Positions 10,907 to 24,733 of a stretch of DNA of 64,000 nucleotides are shown one piece after another. The notes beneath the pieces were generated by a model that saw only the letters and a program-made list of their open reading frames with translations, did no database searches and was not told the origin of the DNA. The DNA is taken from contig CAJZBQ010000006.1 in assembly GCA_914767885.1 (NCBI GenBank), forward strand, positions 124,001 through 188,000. The letters run 5' to 3'. Each line of letters opens with the position of its first letter. The first letter of the stretch is position 1. The stretch is from Blepharisma stoltei. Its lineage: Eukaryota; Ciliophora; Heterotrichea; Heterotrichida; Blepharismidae. A program made the position numbers and the translations under genes.

Positions 10907-13900
10907 TTATCCTATATTATTATAATTTATACTTTTGCTTCTGCATTTTGGTTCGCAAGGTGCTTCCGAAGGCACTGTTCAGGTATTTATATAAATCCTT
11001 TTCTCATTTTTATTTATCTTTTCTTCTGGATAAGTTTCATTATTCATACTTCTTTTAGCAACAGAATAAACTTCTTTTATAGAATTTATTAGAGGCCCAG
11101 TTGTTTGTACTGCCATAAGACAAATAACAAAATAAATAATTAAGCTGTCGATAATATTATTCCCCGCAGAGCCCAGATCAAAAAAATATGGACTTAGGAG
11201 CATAAAAATAACAAAAATCCCAAACTCAGTAATTAAGTTTGTAACCTGGATTACAGAGTCATCAAAAGGCCTATGAATAATTAAAAATAAAACAATCTAT
11301 ATAAAGCATACACATAAAGATGACACTGCATTTATTGTAAGCTGACTTTGAGGGAAATCATTTAAAAATACTTGAGTGATAATAAAAATTATGCGCCTTG
11401 CAAAGTATAGAGTATAAAATTGTGTGCTCATAAATCCTGCATTATTCTTGAACTCGTAATATAAGGACCTTCATCTAGTGAACCATTTTTTATTTCTTCT
11501 ATTTACAATTCTGCTTAAATTCTTGAAGCTAAAATATGCATGAAGAAAAGGAGTAATCGCTATAAGAATCTAAATTATGATTACAATAAAAAACCAGCAA
11601 ATGAAATAGTTAGATAATCTAACCGGATTTTCTAAGATTTTATAATCTTCTGTACTCAAAACCCCAATTATAGAAGCAAAACCAATTTCAAGGTACCATA
11701 AAATCCAAAATCGTAAAAAAGTACCAAATTTATACTCTCTAAGTAATTTTTTAAATTTCTTTCCAATGAATCTCTGAGAGCATTTAGAAAAAAAATAAAC
11801 TATAGGGATCACAATTATAACACAGCACAGAGCAGTTATATCATTTCCAACATTTACAAGTAACAATAAGCTATCATATCCATATTTTCTGGCTTGATAA
11901 TAAGGTGGGTAACTTTGATTTTCATCAATGAACAATAAAAATAAATTTGGAACTAAATTGAAATCGCTCATTGATATAAAAAATGCAGAAATTTTGTCTG
12001 TTAAAGGGTAGCTGGCGTAAGGTATGTAGGAAATAAATTGAATAGTGTTCAAAATAGTTCATAGAGGTGAAGGGTTTGGGCTGAGCATTGCTAGAGCAAT
12101 GCTTGATCCAACCAAAATTTTTACTGCAGAAGAAACTTGATTTTGAATTTGAGCCACTTCTTGCTCTTCAGAAGTCAAAGATTTATATAAAGAGCCTGAT
12201 AAATATTCTTCGTGGATTACACCTCCAGAGATCGATGCAATACTTGTAGAATTTATAAAGTGTACTGTAATATTAGTGCCCTTTGAAATCTTTCCATCAA
12301 ATTTGCATGATATTAAATACTCTTTGCTTGAAATTTGAGAAATTGATCATGATAGAATTGTATTGTTATGAATTTGTATCATAATTTGGTCGTGATTTAA
12401 ACCTTTTTTTAATATGTCACTGAAGGCCAGAACCAAAGTATTATTTTTGTTAACAACAAGACTGACATTAAAGGGGATAAATGTACATGAAGTTGTTCCT
12501 ATATATCCAGGAGAGCAAGCACAACTTCCAGAATTTAATACAGCATTGTTAATGCACCATGTGCATTTAATTTTACTATCACATTGAGCACAGAGAGGAG
12601 GGCAATCATAGCAAGAGTCATTTGCTTTGTATTGCCATTGATGGCAAGTCTCACATATAGGAAATTCCCGATGATGGCGCTCAATGTGCCATCATCGGGA
12701 ACCTACAGTATAGGGTCCACACTGGAAATGGGCTCCACGTGTGGAGCCCTTTTTAACACGTGGAGAATCCTCACTTTCACTTGCCAAAAAGGGCTCCACA
12801 TGTGGAACCCATTTCCAGTGTGGACCCTGAACTGTAGTTGCCTGATGATGGCGTATTGAGCGTCACCATCGGGCAACTTGTATATTCCTGAGCTTGAATT
12901 CCAAGCAAGTGTGGTGCAAAACTTTCTCTTAATTTTTGGTAGACAATTTAATTGAAATAATGCAATTTTGTTTCTTTAAGATATTTAGGCAAAATTAGAA
13001 AGTTTTCAGTAAAACTAATTTTGATAATATAAGTGATTGTCAAAACCGGAGAGTAAAATGCGTATAGCCAGCAAGATCATAGTCACATTGACAGTTTGTT
13101 GTATTTGAAGTACCAGAAATACATTCAAGGCAGGAATCTCCAGTAAAATCATAACAGGATGCACACTTTTGATTATCACAAAGATTGCAAAATTTGCTGG
13201 AATCCCTACAGCTAAGACATTCACTGCTGCATTTGGAGCATTTATTATATTCTGGACCAATCCAATACTGAGAAATTAGACAATTAGGGATACAGACTCC
13301 ATTCGCAGGGCATGCTTTACATTTTTCTGTACATTGAACTGCAGGTAATGCAAGTGTTGATATGCTTTTTTTACTGACTCACACTTTAAATTGGAAAAAA
13401 TTATCGGTAAATTTGCATTTATTAGGAAATTTAACCCCTTTTAAATTGGAGCAAATTTGCTTTTTCATAGGAAAATTATATCGATGAAATTACTAATTTT
13501 TATAAAATTAGTTTTGACCAATATAATAGACAAAATGTAAATTGAATGCTATTTAAATAAATCTCAAACTATATCAATTAATTTTTTTATTCTTCATAAA
13601 ATAAATTTAAAAAGGGGACTGAGTTATAACCCTTAATATCATAAATGAACCCTTTAAAATAATTTTTATAACCAGATAGATCTTTTCCAGCTCCCAATGT
13701 AAAAGTAATATCTGTTTTGGTATCTTTAAAATAGTCAGATCCTAATTCACGTTGATTATCTAATTTTCCGTTCAAGTAGAAAGCCATTTTTGTCTGCTTT
13801 AAACTTGTGTATTCTGCTGTGAATGCAACATGATTTCATTCATAAGATTCAATGCTTTGCAAATAATAGAAAGAAATCAATCCAGAACTCTTAAAGCTTA

Positions 13901-16900
13901 ATGAAACCACTACAACTCCAGCACTTAACTGGAGAGAAAAAATTGGATTGTAAAGTAAATCTTGCTTTGAAAGAATAGCTCCAAAGCCACTCTCAATATT
14001 GACTCATATAGAAAAGGTGAAAGAATAGCCAAAGCTAAGAACTGGGCTGTTGTAGCCTGGATAAATAGGTAAATGCATAACTGAGTTTACTCCATTAAAA
14101 TAAAACCCTCTGTATAAAGCAGCTATTGGATCAAACTCATCATAATCTGGGTAAAAAGCTTTGCTGTTTCCAGTTAGAGCTGGAATTTTGCTTTGCTTAT
14201 CAAAAACAACTCCTTCAAGAGTATCAAACGAAAGATAAAAGATAAAAGGATCTTTTTCAACACATGATGACCCACTTTCTATAAATCCATCTGGACACTT
14301 AGAAATGCACCATCCTAAATACATATATAAGCCAGACGCACAAATAATGCAGTCTCCAGAAATTGATGATGTGCAAGTTTTGCAGGTATAATCACATGAT
14401 AAGCATTTATTACTAGTTAAATCTCAATAATAGCCAATATTGCAAGCGCAAGGAGTCCCTGATGCATTAGAAATACATTGTATGCATAGGCCTGCTAAGA
14501 ACCCTGTACAGACACTGCAAAGAGGATCGTTACAAACATTGCAGGATGCATTTCTAACGCAACCATTTATGCATGAATTGCAATTTGTAGGCGTTACCCC
14601 ATTCATTCATTGAGATAGAGGGCAAGTTCAAAGGCAGCTAGCGATTGCTCCTGTGCCGCATATTTGGTTTGAGTATTGAGTGTTAAAATTTGAAACAGCT
14701 ACATTTCATAAAGTGAATTGGTAAATGTACCCAAAAAAATTACTTGACGAGCTTTTCCCAAGAATCAATACATTGTTTACAGCATCTCTATATATATATC
14801 CATTGGTTGTTGCAGATGCTTGTGGAGAATTGTTTAGATAAGGAGAAATAGTTGTAGAAATTGTTGATGATGAAAATGAAATAATAAAAGAAATATAAAC
14901 TCACGCTGAGTTTGAAGGGTTAAGTGCTGCAGTCGTTATTGTAGTCGTAGATTCTGTTTTATCCTCTAAAACTATTTTCATAGCTCCATTAGCAGAAATC
15001 GCTATTTTATATCCAGAACTATTTGTCAAGATATCTCCTGAGCCAGATAATATTCAAACCCACATCCCAATTGAAAAATTAAGTGAAATATAAACAATTG
15101 AAGTTGTTTGAAGATATGAGCCTCCAGAAAAATAAAGCCCTCGCTTTTTAGCTGGTATTGGATCTACTGCTTCAGGATTATTGAAAAAATAATAAAACTT
15201 AGGTGCCTTTATGGGTTGAGACTGAAAACATCTTTTGCTGTCTACACTGCAATCTCAAATAGATTATTTTAATAATAAGATTAAACTAACTCCCCCCCCC
15301 CCCCTCCGTGAGCGAACAAAAAAAATTTTGTTCGCTCACGGAGGGGGGTTAATTTTTTTTTTTAAAAAAAATTTATATATAAATTTTATAAAAAATATTT
15401 TTTTCGAAATTTAAAAAAAATCCTAATTTGCAAAAATGGGAAGCAAATATTAATTTAATTTGCAAAATTTATGTTTTAAAAACGCAATTTGTTTAAAATT
15501 AAACAGAATTAGCTCTAGATTTCATTATACTAATTATCACTTATATATCAAAATTTTTTTTCCATTAAAATTTTTTCTATTAAAAAAATTTTTTTCCATT
15601 AAAATTTTTTTCTATTAAAAAAATTTTGTTCACTCACGGAGGGTGGGTTTTTTGGTCAAAAAATGGCGATTTTTCTAATGGTTTTGTTCGCTCACGGAGG
15701 AGGGGGGGGGGGGAGTAAGGAATTTCCAATTCAAAAATTGCTATGTAAAACTGTTAGATAACCAACGAGAGAATAGAACAGGATAGAACTGCCTAAGACG
15801 GATCAGTAAAGGTGCATTTACTATAGCTGCTTGAGCTTGTCCCTGTTTGAAATAATCCATAAGCTCCATAAAAATAATTTGCAAAATTTTGATCAATAAC
15901 TGCGCTTGAAACTGAAGCACAAGACGTGCCAAATCCATAAGGGCATGCTCTTAAACAAACATTTGAAACTAACACATTTGTGCCTAAGCAAGCTGCGCAG
16001 TAAAACTTATCTGAACATGATGCACATAATTTGTCACAAAAAGAACATTCTCTTGAACCCGTGTCCCAATAAGTGCCTAAATTACATTGGCATACTCCAC
16101 TTATAATGCTAGCATTAGTGATACAAGTAGCGCAGGTCAGAGTAGCCACATTACATACCGAACATCTTGCTTGATAACACATATTGCAATAATCAGCCAC
16201 ACTACAATCTCCACTCACCAAAACAATTCCTGAAATTTTTGGATTTTCTTTATTTAAATCCCCGTCCTTGATGGAATACTTGCTCATAAAGGGTTTTAAA
16301 TTTTTTTAAAATCCTAGTTATTATTTATATATCATTTTCCATTAAAATTTTGTTCGCTCACTGAAGATAGTTTTTTAGCCCAAAAAAAATATTTTGCCCT
16401 AAGGAGAGGATTAAATAAAATCGAACTATTAATTTGCCACCTGAATAAGCTCCAGATACTGTATTTCCTGAAATTAAAACCGTGTTACTTGATAGTGTAA
16501 AAGTTGTAAAAATATCATAAGCTGTACAATACCCTACAGCAGCATATAAGTCTAAATTATTAGCAACAACATAGTCTCCAATTTTTACAGTGAAAACCCT
16601 GAAATTGGGGTTCTTAAAATAGAACTCAGCAAACTGGAGAATAAGCACATATGTCCCGTCTGTGCTAATAGGGAGGTCATATCCTCAAGTCACTGAATCA
16701 TATCTTTCAGATTGGTAAATGAATTCATTTACTGTATGAGCTATGTCTATATCTTTGTCGGAACGATCGGTAGCTATACTTGTTGCTGGTGTAAAATAAA
16801 TATCACCAGAGTATGAAAAGCCAAAAGAGGATGTATAAGCGGAGCCTCCTGCATTTATTGCTAAAATGATTGTTGAGGGGTCAAGCGAGCAAATAAACAA

Positions 16901-16945
16901 TAAATTCAGAGAAATCAAGGCAAAATGAATTTGGCGAACTTTCAT
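10907..16945 (-). CDS. Copy D: malectin / LamG / cysteine-rich multi-pass membrane protein, intact after removal of five inserts
   Basis: Starts at 16945 (MKVRQIHFALISLNLLFICS signal peptide), ends with TAA at 10907-10909. Taking out inserts at 16256-16412, 15195-15825, 13374-13626, 12910-13075 and 12658-12884 plus two 15-nt introns leaves 4575 nt, exactly 1525 codons (1524 aa and stop). Architecture is as in copy C: malectin-like, three cysteine-rich blocks, two LamG-like modules (for example KRGLYFSGGSYLQTT), beta-rich linker, about eight membrane helices, and the tail SINYNNIG shared with A. TGA encodes Trp in the conserved LSQWMNG and YEWNH positions. The gene is convergent with C; only 226 bp separate the two stops. 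The function is not known beyond the domain content. Confidence 0.8.
12658..12884. mobile_element. TA-bounded multi-palindromic IES in copy D
   Basis: Flanked by TA; the joined product reads SGICETCH, as in copy J. The element is almost wholly self-complementary: an end palindrome around CCCGATGATGGCGC, inner TCCACGTGTGGA palindromes, then a mirror set of arms. It begins TAGGAAATTCCCGATGATGG. Confidence 0.85.
12910..13075. mobile_element. 166-bp insert in copy D flanked by AGCAAG
   Basis: Direct repeats AGCAAG lie at 12904-12909 and 13070-13075, not TA. Removal restores DLAWNSSSG exactly as in the sister copies. The TA-to-TA alternatives tried here break the frame. Confidence 0.7.
13374..13626. 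mobile_element. TA-bounded IES in copy D (CTTTTAAATTGGA motif)
   Basis: Falls inside LamG-2. An ACTGA repeat at the edges suggests one boundary, but that leaves a frameshift. The TA-to-TA boundary gives KGYKKSIS in frame and makes the whole gene divisible by three. The interior repeats a CTTTTAAATTGGA motif also seen in the inserts of copy J. Confidence 0.7.
15195..15825. mobile_element. IES in copy D, at the same site as in F and G, carrying a nested MITE
   Basis: TA-bounded; removal joins SSSS to YYFFNNPE. Without its nested 429-bp MITE it is 202 bp, close to the 207-bp IES of copy F, and the end that starts AACTTAGG(T/C)GYCTTTAT is recognisably shared among D, F and G. Confidence 0.85.
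15289..15717. mobile_element. Nested MITE with poly-C/poly-G tips (GTGAGCGAACAAAA family)
   Basis: Begins with a run of C followed by TCCGTGAGCGAACAAAA and ends with its inverted copy and a long G run. Inner inverted copies of the same repeat lie at each side. Flanked by TA (15287-15288 and 15716-15717), within the IES above. Confidence 0.85.
16256..16412. mobile_element. 157-bp IES in copy D
   Basis: Flanked by TTAAAT at 16254-16259 and 16411-16416, with a central TA. Removal gives VRFYLNKENPK in frame. It contains one half of the GTTCGCTCAC repeat, so it may be a decayed MITE. Confidence 0.8.
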
Positions 16946-17376
16946 TTTATGTATAAGAATTGCATAAATTTAGGTTTTTAATAAGAAATTAGCCAAAATA
17001 GTAAATAATATTTGACTGAAAAGTGGAATCTTAATAATGAATTTCTTTATGCTTGTTACAAATGCTAAATAATTATATTCTAAACTTTTTTTGTTTTATA
17101 ATATTTTATAATAATAAATAACCAGATTTTCTTTGTTTTTCTTCTAAGACTTGGTTATTTTATGCAAAGCCTTTTCGTGCTTATTTTGAGCTAAAATAAT
17201 CTTACTTTCATCTTAATCGAATGAATTTTATAATCGTCAACTCCTTGTTGCCTAAAATCTAAAGGACTTAAAAATGATAAATGGGACAATTCATACTTAT
17301 TTGCTTTTAAAAATTGATTTTAGAAAAATCTACGCACATCTAAAAATAAATCCGATTTTTATTATTAAAATATCAT
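16946..17376. other. Intergenic region upstream of D
   Basis: AT-rich, no gene. The stretch 17149-17230 resembles 38131-38210 upstream of copy G (shared TTTTATGCAAA...), indicating common 5' flanks for D and G. Confidence 0.5.
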
Positions 17377-17652
17377 TTAATCCTTATTTATTCGTTTGAC
17401 TTGGTATTTCTTGATTAAAATTCCTATTTTCCGCATCTGCAAATTCAATAATAGCTGAGTTTTATCCTCAAAGAAATTACTCAAGTTATTTATATCAATT
17501 CTTTTTGTGCTTTTCAATATTTTTATTGGATTCGAGCGTATTTCTTTTGTCATGCTTCTTTTAGCAAGCTCATATAGCTCTTTAATGGAGCTCATTAAAG
17601 GTACAGCTGTTTTTGCTGCCATAATCCTGCTACTGAAAGGACTTTTGCTCAT
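17377..17652 (-). pseudogene. Orphan C-terminal fragment of a J-type copy
   Basis: About 92 codons beginning mid-protein. The stretch from AAKTAVPLMSSIKELYELAKR through IDINNLSNFFED aligns with the last part of copy J (AAQTAGPLINSLKELYYIAKR, IDLNNLNDFFES) and not with the C-type tail. It lies just downstream of copy E. The simplest reading is that E once had a J-type tail, which was displaced by recombination and left here. Confidence 0.7.
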
Positions 17653-20600
17653 TTATGTCTTTTTATGCATACGAGATTTCTATATATTACTAAGACTAGA
17701 TAAATTGTTTAGCTTCAATAAAAATTGTTAGGAGTGCAGATGAAATAATAAAAATAAATTCTTTATTTCTAATATATTAAAAATATAATTTATGCTTTAC
17801 GATTGTTGATATAAATCATATTTTCTTTCTATACTAATATCATTTTTACTGCTAATTCTGCAGCTTGTTTGGCATGGTGGCTCCGAAGGTATTGTCCAAG
17901 TATTTATAGCATCCCTTTTCTCGTTTTTAGCTATCTTTTTTTCTTGATAAATTTCTTTACTCATACTTCTTTTAGCAACATAATAAATCTCTTTTATTGA
18001 ATTAATTAGAGGCCCAGCTGCTTGCACTAGCATTACTGAGACCACAGAATACATAATTAAATTGTCCATAATATTAGTCACGGCTGGACTTAGATCAAAA
18101 AAATAAGGAGTAAGCAGTGTGAAAACAGCAAAAATCCCAAACTCAGTAATTAAATTTGTTGCCTGAATAACAAAGTTATCAAAAGGATGATAAAAAATTA
18201 AGAATAGAGCAATCTATATAAAGCTTACACATAAAGATGATGCTGCATTTATTGTGAGCTGACTTTGAGGAAAATCATTTAAAAACACTTGGGTAATAAT
18301 AAAAACCAAGCGCCTTGTAAAATATAGGGTATAATATTGCGTGCTCATAAATCCTTTACAAGGAGCTTCAATTTGCAAACCATTTCTTATTTTTCTATTT
18401 ATAATTTTGCTTGAATTTTTGAAGCTAAAATATGCATGAATAAAAGGAGTTATTGCAATAAGTATCTAAATTATCATTACAATAAAAAATCAGCAAAGTA
18501 GATAATTAGTCAATCTAAGTGGATTTTCTAATCTTCCATAATCTTCTGTACTCAAAATCCCAATTATGGAGGTAAAACCAATTTCAAGATAACATACAAT
18601 CCAAAATCGTAAAAATGTACCAAATTTATACTCTCTAAGCATTTTTTTTAATTTTTTTCCAATGAATCTTTGAGAACATTTAGAAAAGTAATAGACTATA
18701 GGGATTACTGCTATAGCACCACACAGAACAGTTATATCATTTCCAATATTTGCAAGTATCAATGAGCTTTCATATCCAAATTTTCTCGCCCGATAATAAG
18801 GAGGATTACTTTGGTTTTCATCAATAAACAGTAAAAACAAGTTTGGAACAAAATTGAAGTCATTCATTGACTTCAAAAACGCAGAAACTTTATCTGTTAT
18901 AGGGTAGTTTGCATAGGGTATGTAGGAAAAAAACTGAACAGTGTTCAGCATAGTTCATAAAGCTGAAGGATTTGGATTGAGCATTGCTAAAGCTACACTT
19001 AACCCAGCTAAAGCTTTTATCCCAAAAGAGACTTGTTTTTTAACTTGAGCCACTTCTTGCTCTTCTGAAGTCATTACAGACTCATATAAAGAGCCTAATA
19101 AATACTCTTCATAGAGTAAACCTCCAGAGATAGACACTATGCTTGTTGAATTTATAAAATGGACTATAACATTAGTGCCCTCTGATATCTTTCCATCAAA
19201 GTCACACGACGCTAAATATTGTGTGCTTGAAATTTTAGAAATTGATCATGATGGAATCGTATGATTATTTATTTGGATCAAAAGTTGCTCGTTTTGTAAA
19301 TCCTGCTTTAAGACATCACTGAAGGTCAAAATCAGGGTATTATTTTGGTTGATGGCGAGAGTAGCATTAAAGGGATGATTGTGCATGTAGATGCTCCTGT
19401 ATATCCAGGAGAGCAAATACAGCTTCCAGAGCTCAGTACAGCATTGTTAATGCACCATGTGCATTTATTTTCACTATCACATTGAGCACAAAGAGGAGGA
19501 CAATCATAGCAAGAATCGTTTTCTTTGAATTGCCATTGATGGCAAGTTTCACACATTCCTGAACTTGAGTTCCAGGCAAGACCATAGTCACATTGACAAT
19601 TTGCCGTGTTTGAAGTACCAGAAACGCATTTAAGGCAGGACTCTGCTTCAAAATCATAACAGGATGAGCATTTTTGATTATCACAAAGATTACAAAAAGC
19701 ACTTGAATCCCTACAACTAAGGCACCCAGTGCTGCACTTGGAGCATTTATTATACTCTGGGCCAATCCAGTATTGGCTAATTAAACAGTTAGGAATGCAG
19801 ATCCCATTTGTAAAGCATGCTTTGCAGGCTTCTGTGCACTGCGCGGCGGGCAGTACAAGTGATGATATGTTTTTTACTGAGTTGTACCCCTTAATATCAT
19901 AAATAAATCATTTAAAATAATTTTTATAGCCAGATAGATCCTTTTCCGCCCCTAATGTAAAAGTCATATCTGTTTTGGTGTCTTTAAAATAGTCAGATCC
20001 TATATCACTTTCATGATCTGTAACTCCGTTTAAATAGAACGCCATTTTTGTCTGCTTCGTATTTTTGTGTTCTGCTGTGAATGCAATATGGTTTCATTCG
20101 TAAGATTCAAGATTTTGCAAATAAAAGAAGGAATTCACTCCAGAATTTTGGCTATAACCGCTTGGACATTGTGTATCGCATAGGACATTTAATAGATAAT
20201 AAGAGGAAACACAAGCTGAGCATTGGTAATATTGTGATGAAGAGCATGAAGAACAGCCAGTAAAGCAGGGTATACAAGAAAAGCCATCAGATGATAAAGA
20301 AGAGCCTGAATCGCAGCTACATGGGGTATTGTGAGCATGAGAAACACAAGTGGTGCATTTATTTGCATCAAACCCAGTACATACACTACAAAGCGGATCG
20401 TCACAAATATTGCATGAACCAGTTCTTGTGCATCCTAAACTGCAGCCTGTATCACAATTTTTGTATGTTGAGTCAAAATAATCGTTAATATCAGATGCCC
20501 ATAAACAATTTGCTAACAGTCCTGAGCCACAAATTTCATCTAATTGCGTTGTAAAATCAAATATAGCAACATTTCAGAGCTGATAGCTGTAAATAAAGCC

Positions 20601-22845
20601 TTTAAAATAGGAAGCTGAACTTCCGCCGATTTTAATGTTTTGATTAGCTTGATCTCTATAAATGACAGTATTATAAGTTGACGAAGCGACTAGATTGTTA
20701 TTATTATATATTTTCAACGTTGTTGTAATGGCAGGATTGTTAAATGCAGAAGTAAATGATAAGCAAATTCACATTGAAAAAGAAGGGCTCGATAAAGTTT
20801 CAGAAGAAGTTACTTCTAATGGACTCTCTAACGGTATTTTTATAGACCCAGATGAATCAACAATAATTCTGGAATTCGATAAAATATCTCCTGTAGCTGT
20901 CACATAAATTCAGAGGCCCATTGCAAAACTGTGTGAGAGATATACATTGGTGTTTGATATTATATTTACTAATTATCAAACACAGCCCTCTTTAGAATTT
21001 TAGAAGGGAGTGGGAGCAACGTCGGGTTTTATGCTTGGTCAGTAGGAGCTTGAACTAAGTCCTGTAGTGAAGATTGAGTAAATCCCTTGAAATTCTCCAT
21101 TAAACTTACATCTATAACAGGAGATGCAACTGTAACGCATGGGCTTGTAAACCCATAAGGGCAGCTTCTTAGACAAACATTTGAAACAAGATAATACGAT
21201 CCACATGATGAGCATAAAAAGTATTTATTTGTTTGACATTGGCTGCATAAATTATCACAAATTTGACACCCATCTGAGCTTTGTTCCCAAAAAGCGTTAT
21301 TATTGCAAACACATGTTGCACCTGAGATACTTGCATTAGTTATGCAGGACGTACAAGGACCATCAAAAGCTGTGCACTCAAGACATTCTTTATCCTTGCA
21401 AAGCCTGCAAGTCAGTGTTGATCTGCACCCATAAGGGCATGAGCCTGTACAAGATGTGCACGAACTTGAATAAAATTGTCCAAAAGGGCAGCTGTCGGGA
21501 CATTTCAATTCGGAAGGACAGATAGTACAGCCGATAGGACACCCTGAAGTTTTCCATTCTTGAGCTGCATAGGTATTGTCATTATAAAGTTTTAGACTTC
21601 ATAGGAACCCAGTAAAGCCTCCAGATGCAGTAGTGTCTTTCGCAATGTAAAGTGCGCCAAGATCCTTATAATAAGAGGATGATGCAGAAGTAGTTGAAGA
21701 GATAGAAGCTCCATCAATTGATAGAGATATAACGGTATTCCCAGATGAAAGGCCACCTGTAAATGCTATATAATGCCACCCAGATAAAATACTTGAAGAG
21801 CCACTTACACTAAGTAAATTGGAATCTGCTAGAAGAGTATTCATCGAAGGGATCCCAGACGATATACTAACATAAGAATACTTTGTTGTGCCATCAAACT
21901 TCATAAATAAATATCCATCACTTAGAGGCTTTATCCATATTAGCAGAGAAAAATATGGACTAATCGTAAATGATGCAAGGCTCATATAATTATTACCTGA
22001 GAAATAGTATCCTCTATAAATTGAAGGAATTGGATCAGTTGTTTCCCAAGTCGGATATTTATTTGTATTTGAAGATCCTACTGAAACTCCGCTTACTGTG
22101 TCCAATTGAATCAAATTCTGGAAAGCAATACTTAAAGGATTGGATGTAGATAAATTGCAAGAATGCCCAGATGAATCAACTGTATATCCAGAAGGGCAAT
22201 AAGTAAGACACATTGTTTTTAATAAATAATAGCTTGAAAGGCAGGAGCTACACTGATAATAAGAAGTCCCAGTACATGAAGCACATCCTGTATAGCAAGG
22301 AACACATGAAAACCCATCAGAAGAGAGAATATATCCCGCACTACAAGCACAAGAAGAAGGAGCCCCAGATGCATTAGTAACACATTGTGTGCATAGGCCT
22401 GTCAAGAATCCTGTACAGACACTACAAAGAGGGTCAAAACAAACATTGCAGGATACATTTCTGACACACCCATTTGTGCATGAGTTGCAATTTGTAGGCG
22501 TTGCCCCATTCATTCACTGAGATAATGGGCATGTCCAAAGACAGTTAGCGACTGCCCCTGTGCCACATATTTGGTCTGAGTATTGAGTGTTAAAATTTGA
22601 AACAGCTGCATTTCATAGAGTAAATTGATAAATATACCCTAAAAAATTGGTTAAAGAGCTTTTTCCAAGGATTAAATAATTATTGATAGCATCTCTATAT
22701 ATATACCCGCTGGATGTTACGGATGCTTGTGGAGAATTGTTGAGGTAAGGGACAATTGTTGTAGAAGTTGTGGCTGATGAAAATGAGACTATAAAAGAAA
22801 TGTAAACTCAGGCTGAATTTGAAGGGTTAAGTGCTGCAGTTGTTA

Positions 22846-23045
22846 TAGCTTGAGAAGACTTTGAGCTTTGTTTGGAGCTTATTGGCTCAGAAGCCGAGCC
22901 TGTTGGCTCGTCTTAGTGATAATCCTGCATAATTTCGGCAATTAAGACTGAATTTTCAAGCTTAATAAGAAATATTTATTATATTGACTAGCCACAAAAG
23001 AGTCCTATAATCTCTAATGAGAGGCTAAAACCCTTCCAAGCTATA
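22846..23045. mobile_element. 200-bp TA-bounded IES in copy E
   Basis: Flanked by TA at 22844-22845 and 23044-23045. The joined product TTVTTAALNPSNSAW matches the family. Confidence 0.75.
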
Positions 23046-23699
23046 CTGTAGTCGTTGTTTCTGCTATACTTTCTAATATAATTGTCATCACTCCGCTTGC
23101 AGATATCGTGATTTTATATCCAGAACTATTTGTCAATATATCTCCTGAGCCAGATAATATCCAAACCCACATCCCAATTGAAAAATTTAGAGAAATATAA
23201 ACTATAGCCGTTGTTTGAAGATAAGAGCCTCCAGAAAAGTAAAGCCCTCGACTCTTAGCTGGGATAGGATCTTCTGTTTCAGGAGAGTTGAAAAAGTAAT
23301 AGCTGCTTGTGCTTGTCCCTGTTCTAAATACCCCATAAATTCCTAAAAAATAATCAGCAAAGTTTTGGCTTATAATTGCTGTTGAAACTGAAGCGCAAGA
23401 TGTGCCAAATCCATATGGGCAAGCTCTTAAGCAAACACTTGAGACTAATACATTTGAGCCTGAACAAGTTGCACAAATAAAATTATCTGAGCTACAAGAT
23501 ATACATAAATTATCACAAGCAACACACGTTCTTGCTGTTGTCACCCAGTAATATCCTGCATTACACTGGCATACTCCACTGACAGGAGTAGCATTAGCAA
23601 TGCAAATTGTGCAAGACAAAGCTGGCGTATTGCATACCATGCATCTTGCTTGATAGCACATATTACAGTAATCAGCCACGCTGCAGTCTCCACTTACTA

Positions 23700-23860
23700 A
23701 TTCTTTTGGCTGAATAGGGATTTTTTTATATCAAATTTATATTATAAAGAAAGAAAAATATAATTTCCTGCCAAAATTCCTAATTTATTAATTTTTTAGG
23801 GATATATGCTTATTATTGGCCGAAAAGAGTTTTCTAAATAGAGTCTAGGGTATATGATTA
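23700..23860. mobile_element. 161-bp TA-bounded IES in copy E
   Basis: TA at 23698-23699 and 23859-23860; joining gives PQLSGLVSGD, in frame with the cysteine-rich block. Confidence 0.75.
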
Positions 23861-24022
23861 GTCCTGAAAGTTGAGGATTTTGCAAAACTTGGTTAAAAGT
23901 AACGATCAATTTGTCACCTGTATAAGCACCTGTTATCGCGCTTCCGGCTATTGAAACTGTGCCACTTGAAAGCGTGAATTCTGTGAATATATCATAAGCT
24001 GTTAAAGCTCCTGCAGTAGCTA

Positions 24023-24253
24023 TAGCGCTTTCCCGAGGATGGCGCGGAATGGCGCCATCCTCGGGAAAGCCAGGAAGGCATCCACACGGGAACTGGGAGT
24101 TCCACGTGTGGATGCCATTTTGACATGTGGAAGTTTGGATCCCACATGTCAAAAATGGCATCCACACGTGGAACTCCCCAGTTCCCGTGTGGATGCTTAG
24201 TTGACTTTCCCGAGGATGGCGCCATTCCGCGCCATCCTCGGGAAAGCGCTATA
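24023..24253. mobile_element. TA-bounded multi-palindromic IES in copy E
   Basis: TA-flanked; removal gives NLDLVATAGALT. Built from five successive palindromes: CCCGAGGATGGCGC type arms at both ends, ATCCACACG/CGTGTGGAT arms inside, and a TTTTGACATGTGG core. It is much more GC-rich than its surroundings and belongs with 12658-12884 and 54583-54735. Confidence 0.85.
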
Positions 24254-24312
24254 CTAAATCAAGGTTATTGGCTACAACATAGCTTCCGATTTTCACTGTA
24301 AACTTTCTGGTA

Positions 24313-24461
24313 TATCTAATCTATTTAAATGGCTACAGGTAAATATTTTCCTGCATAATCACCAGGTTTTTAGAAAAAACTATGCAGTATTTAATATTCA
24401 TAGGCAAAATAATTTATATATTTTGAAAGTCATAGTGATCTATAGTGGTGAAAACGCTATA
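24313..24461. mobile_element. 149-bp TA-bounded IES in copy E
   Basis: TA at 24311-24312 and 24460-24461; joining gives TTTNTRKFTVK, the family malectin sequence. Confidence 0.75.
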
Positions 24462-24733
24462 TTTGTAGTCGTAAATAAAATATCGCAGAACTGGAGAATT
24501 AGCACATAAGTCCCATCTGTGCTGAGAGGAAGGCTATATCCCCAGCTAGTTTTGGCGTATCGCTCAGACAAGTACATAGAATCGTCCTTGGTGTTAGCTA
24601 CAGAGCCACCGACTACATAAATAGTCCCTCCAGTTGAATAAGTATCGGCAGAATATGAAAACCCATAGAAGGAAGTGTAAGCTGAGCCTCCAGAGTTGAT
24701 AGCCATCACAATAGTTGAAGGGTCAAGTGAATA

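Noticed and set aside
13373-13622. ACTGA as the target duplication of the D insert
   Set aside because: It leaves a 2-nt frameshift, whereas the TA boundary three bases away makes the complete gene divisible by three.
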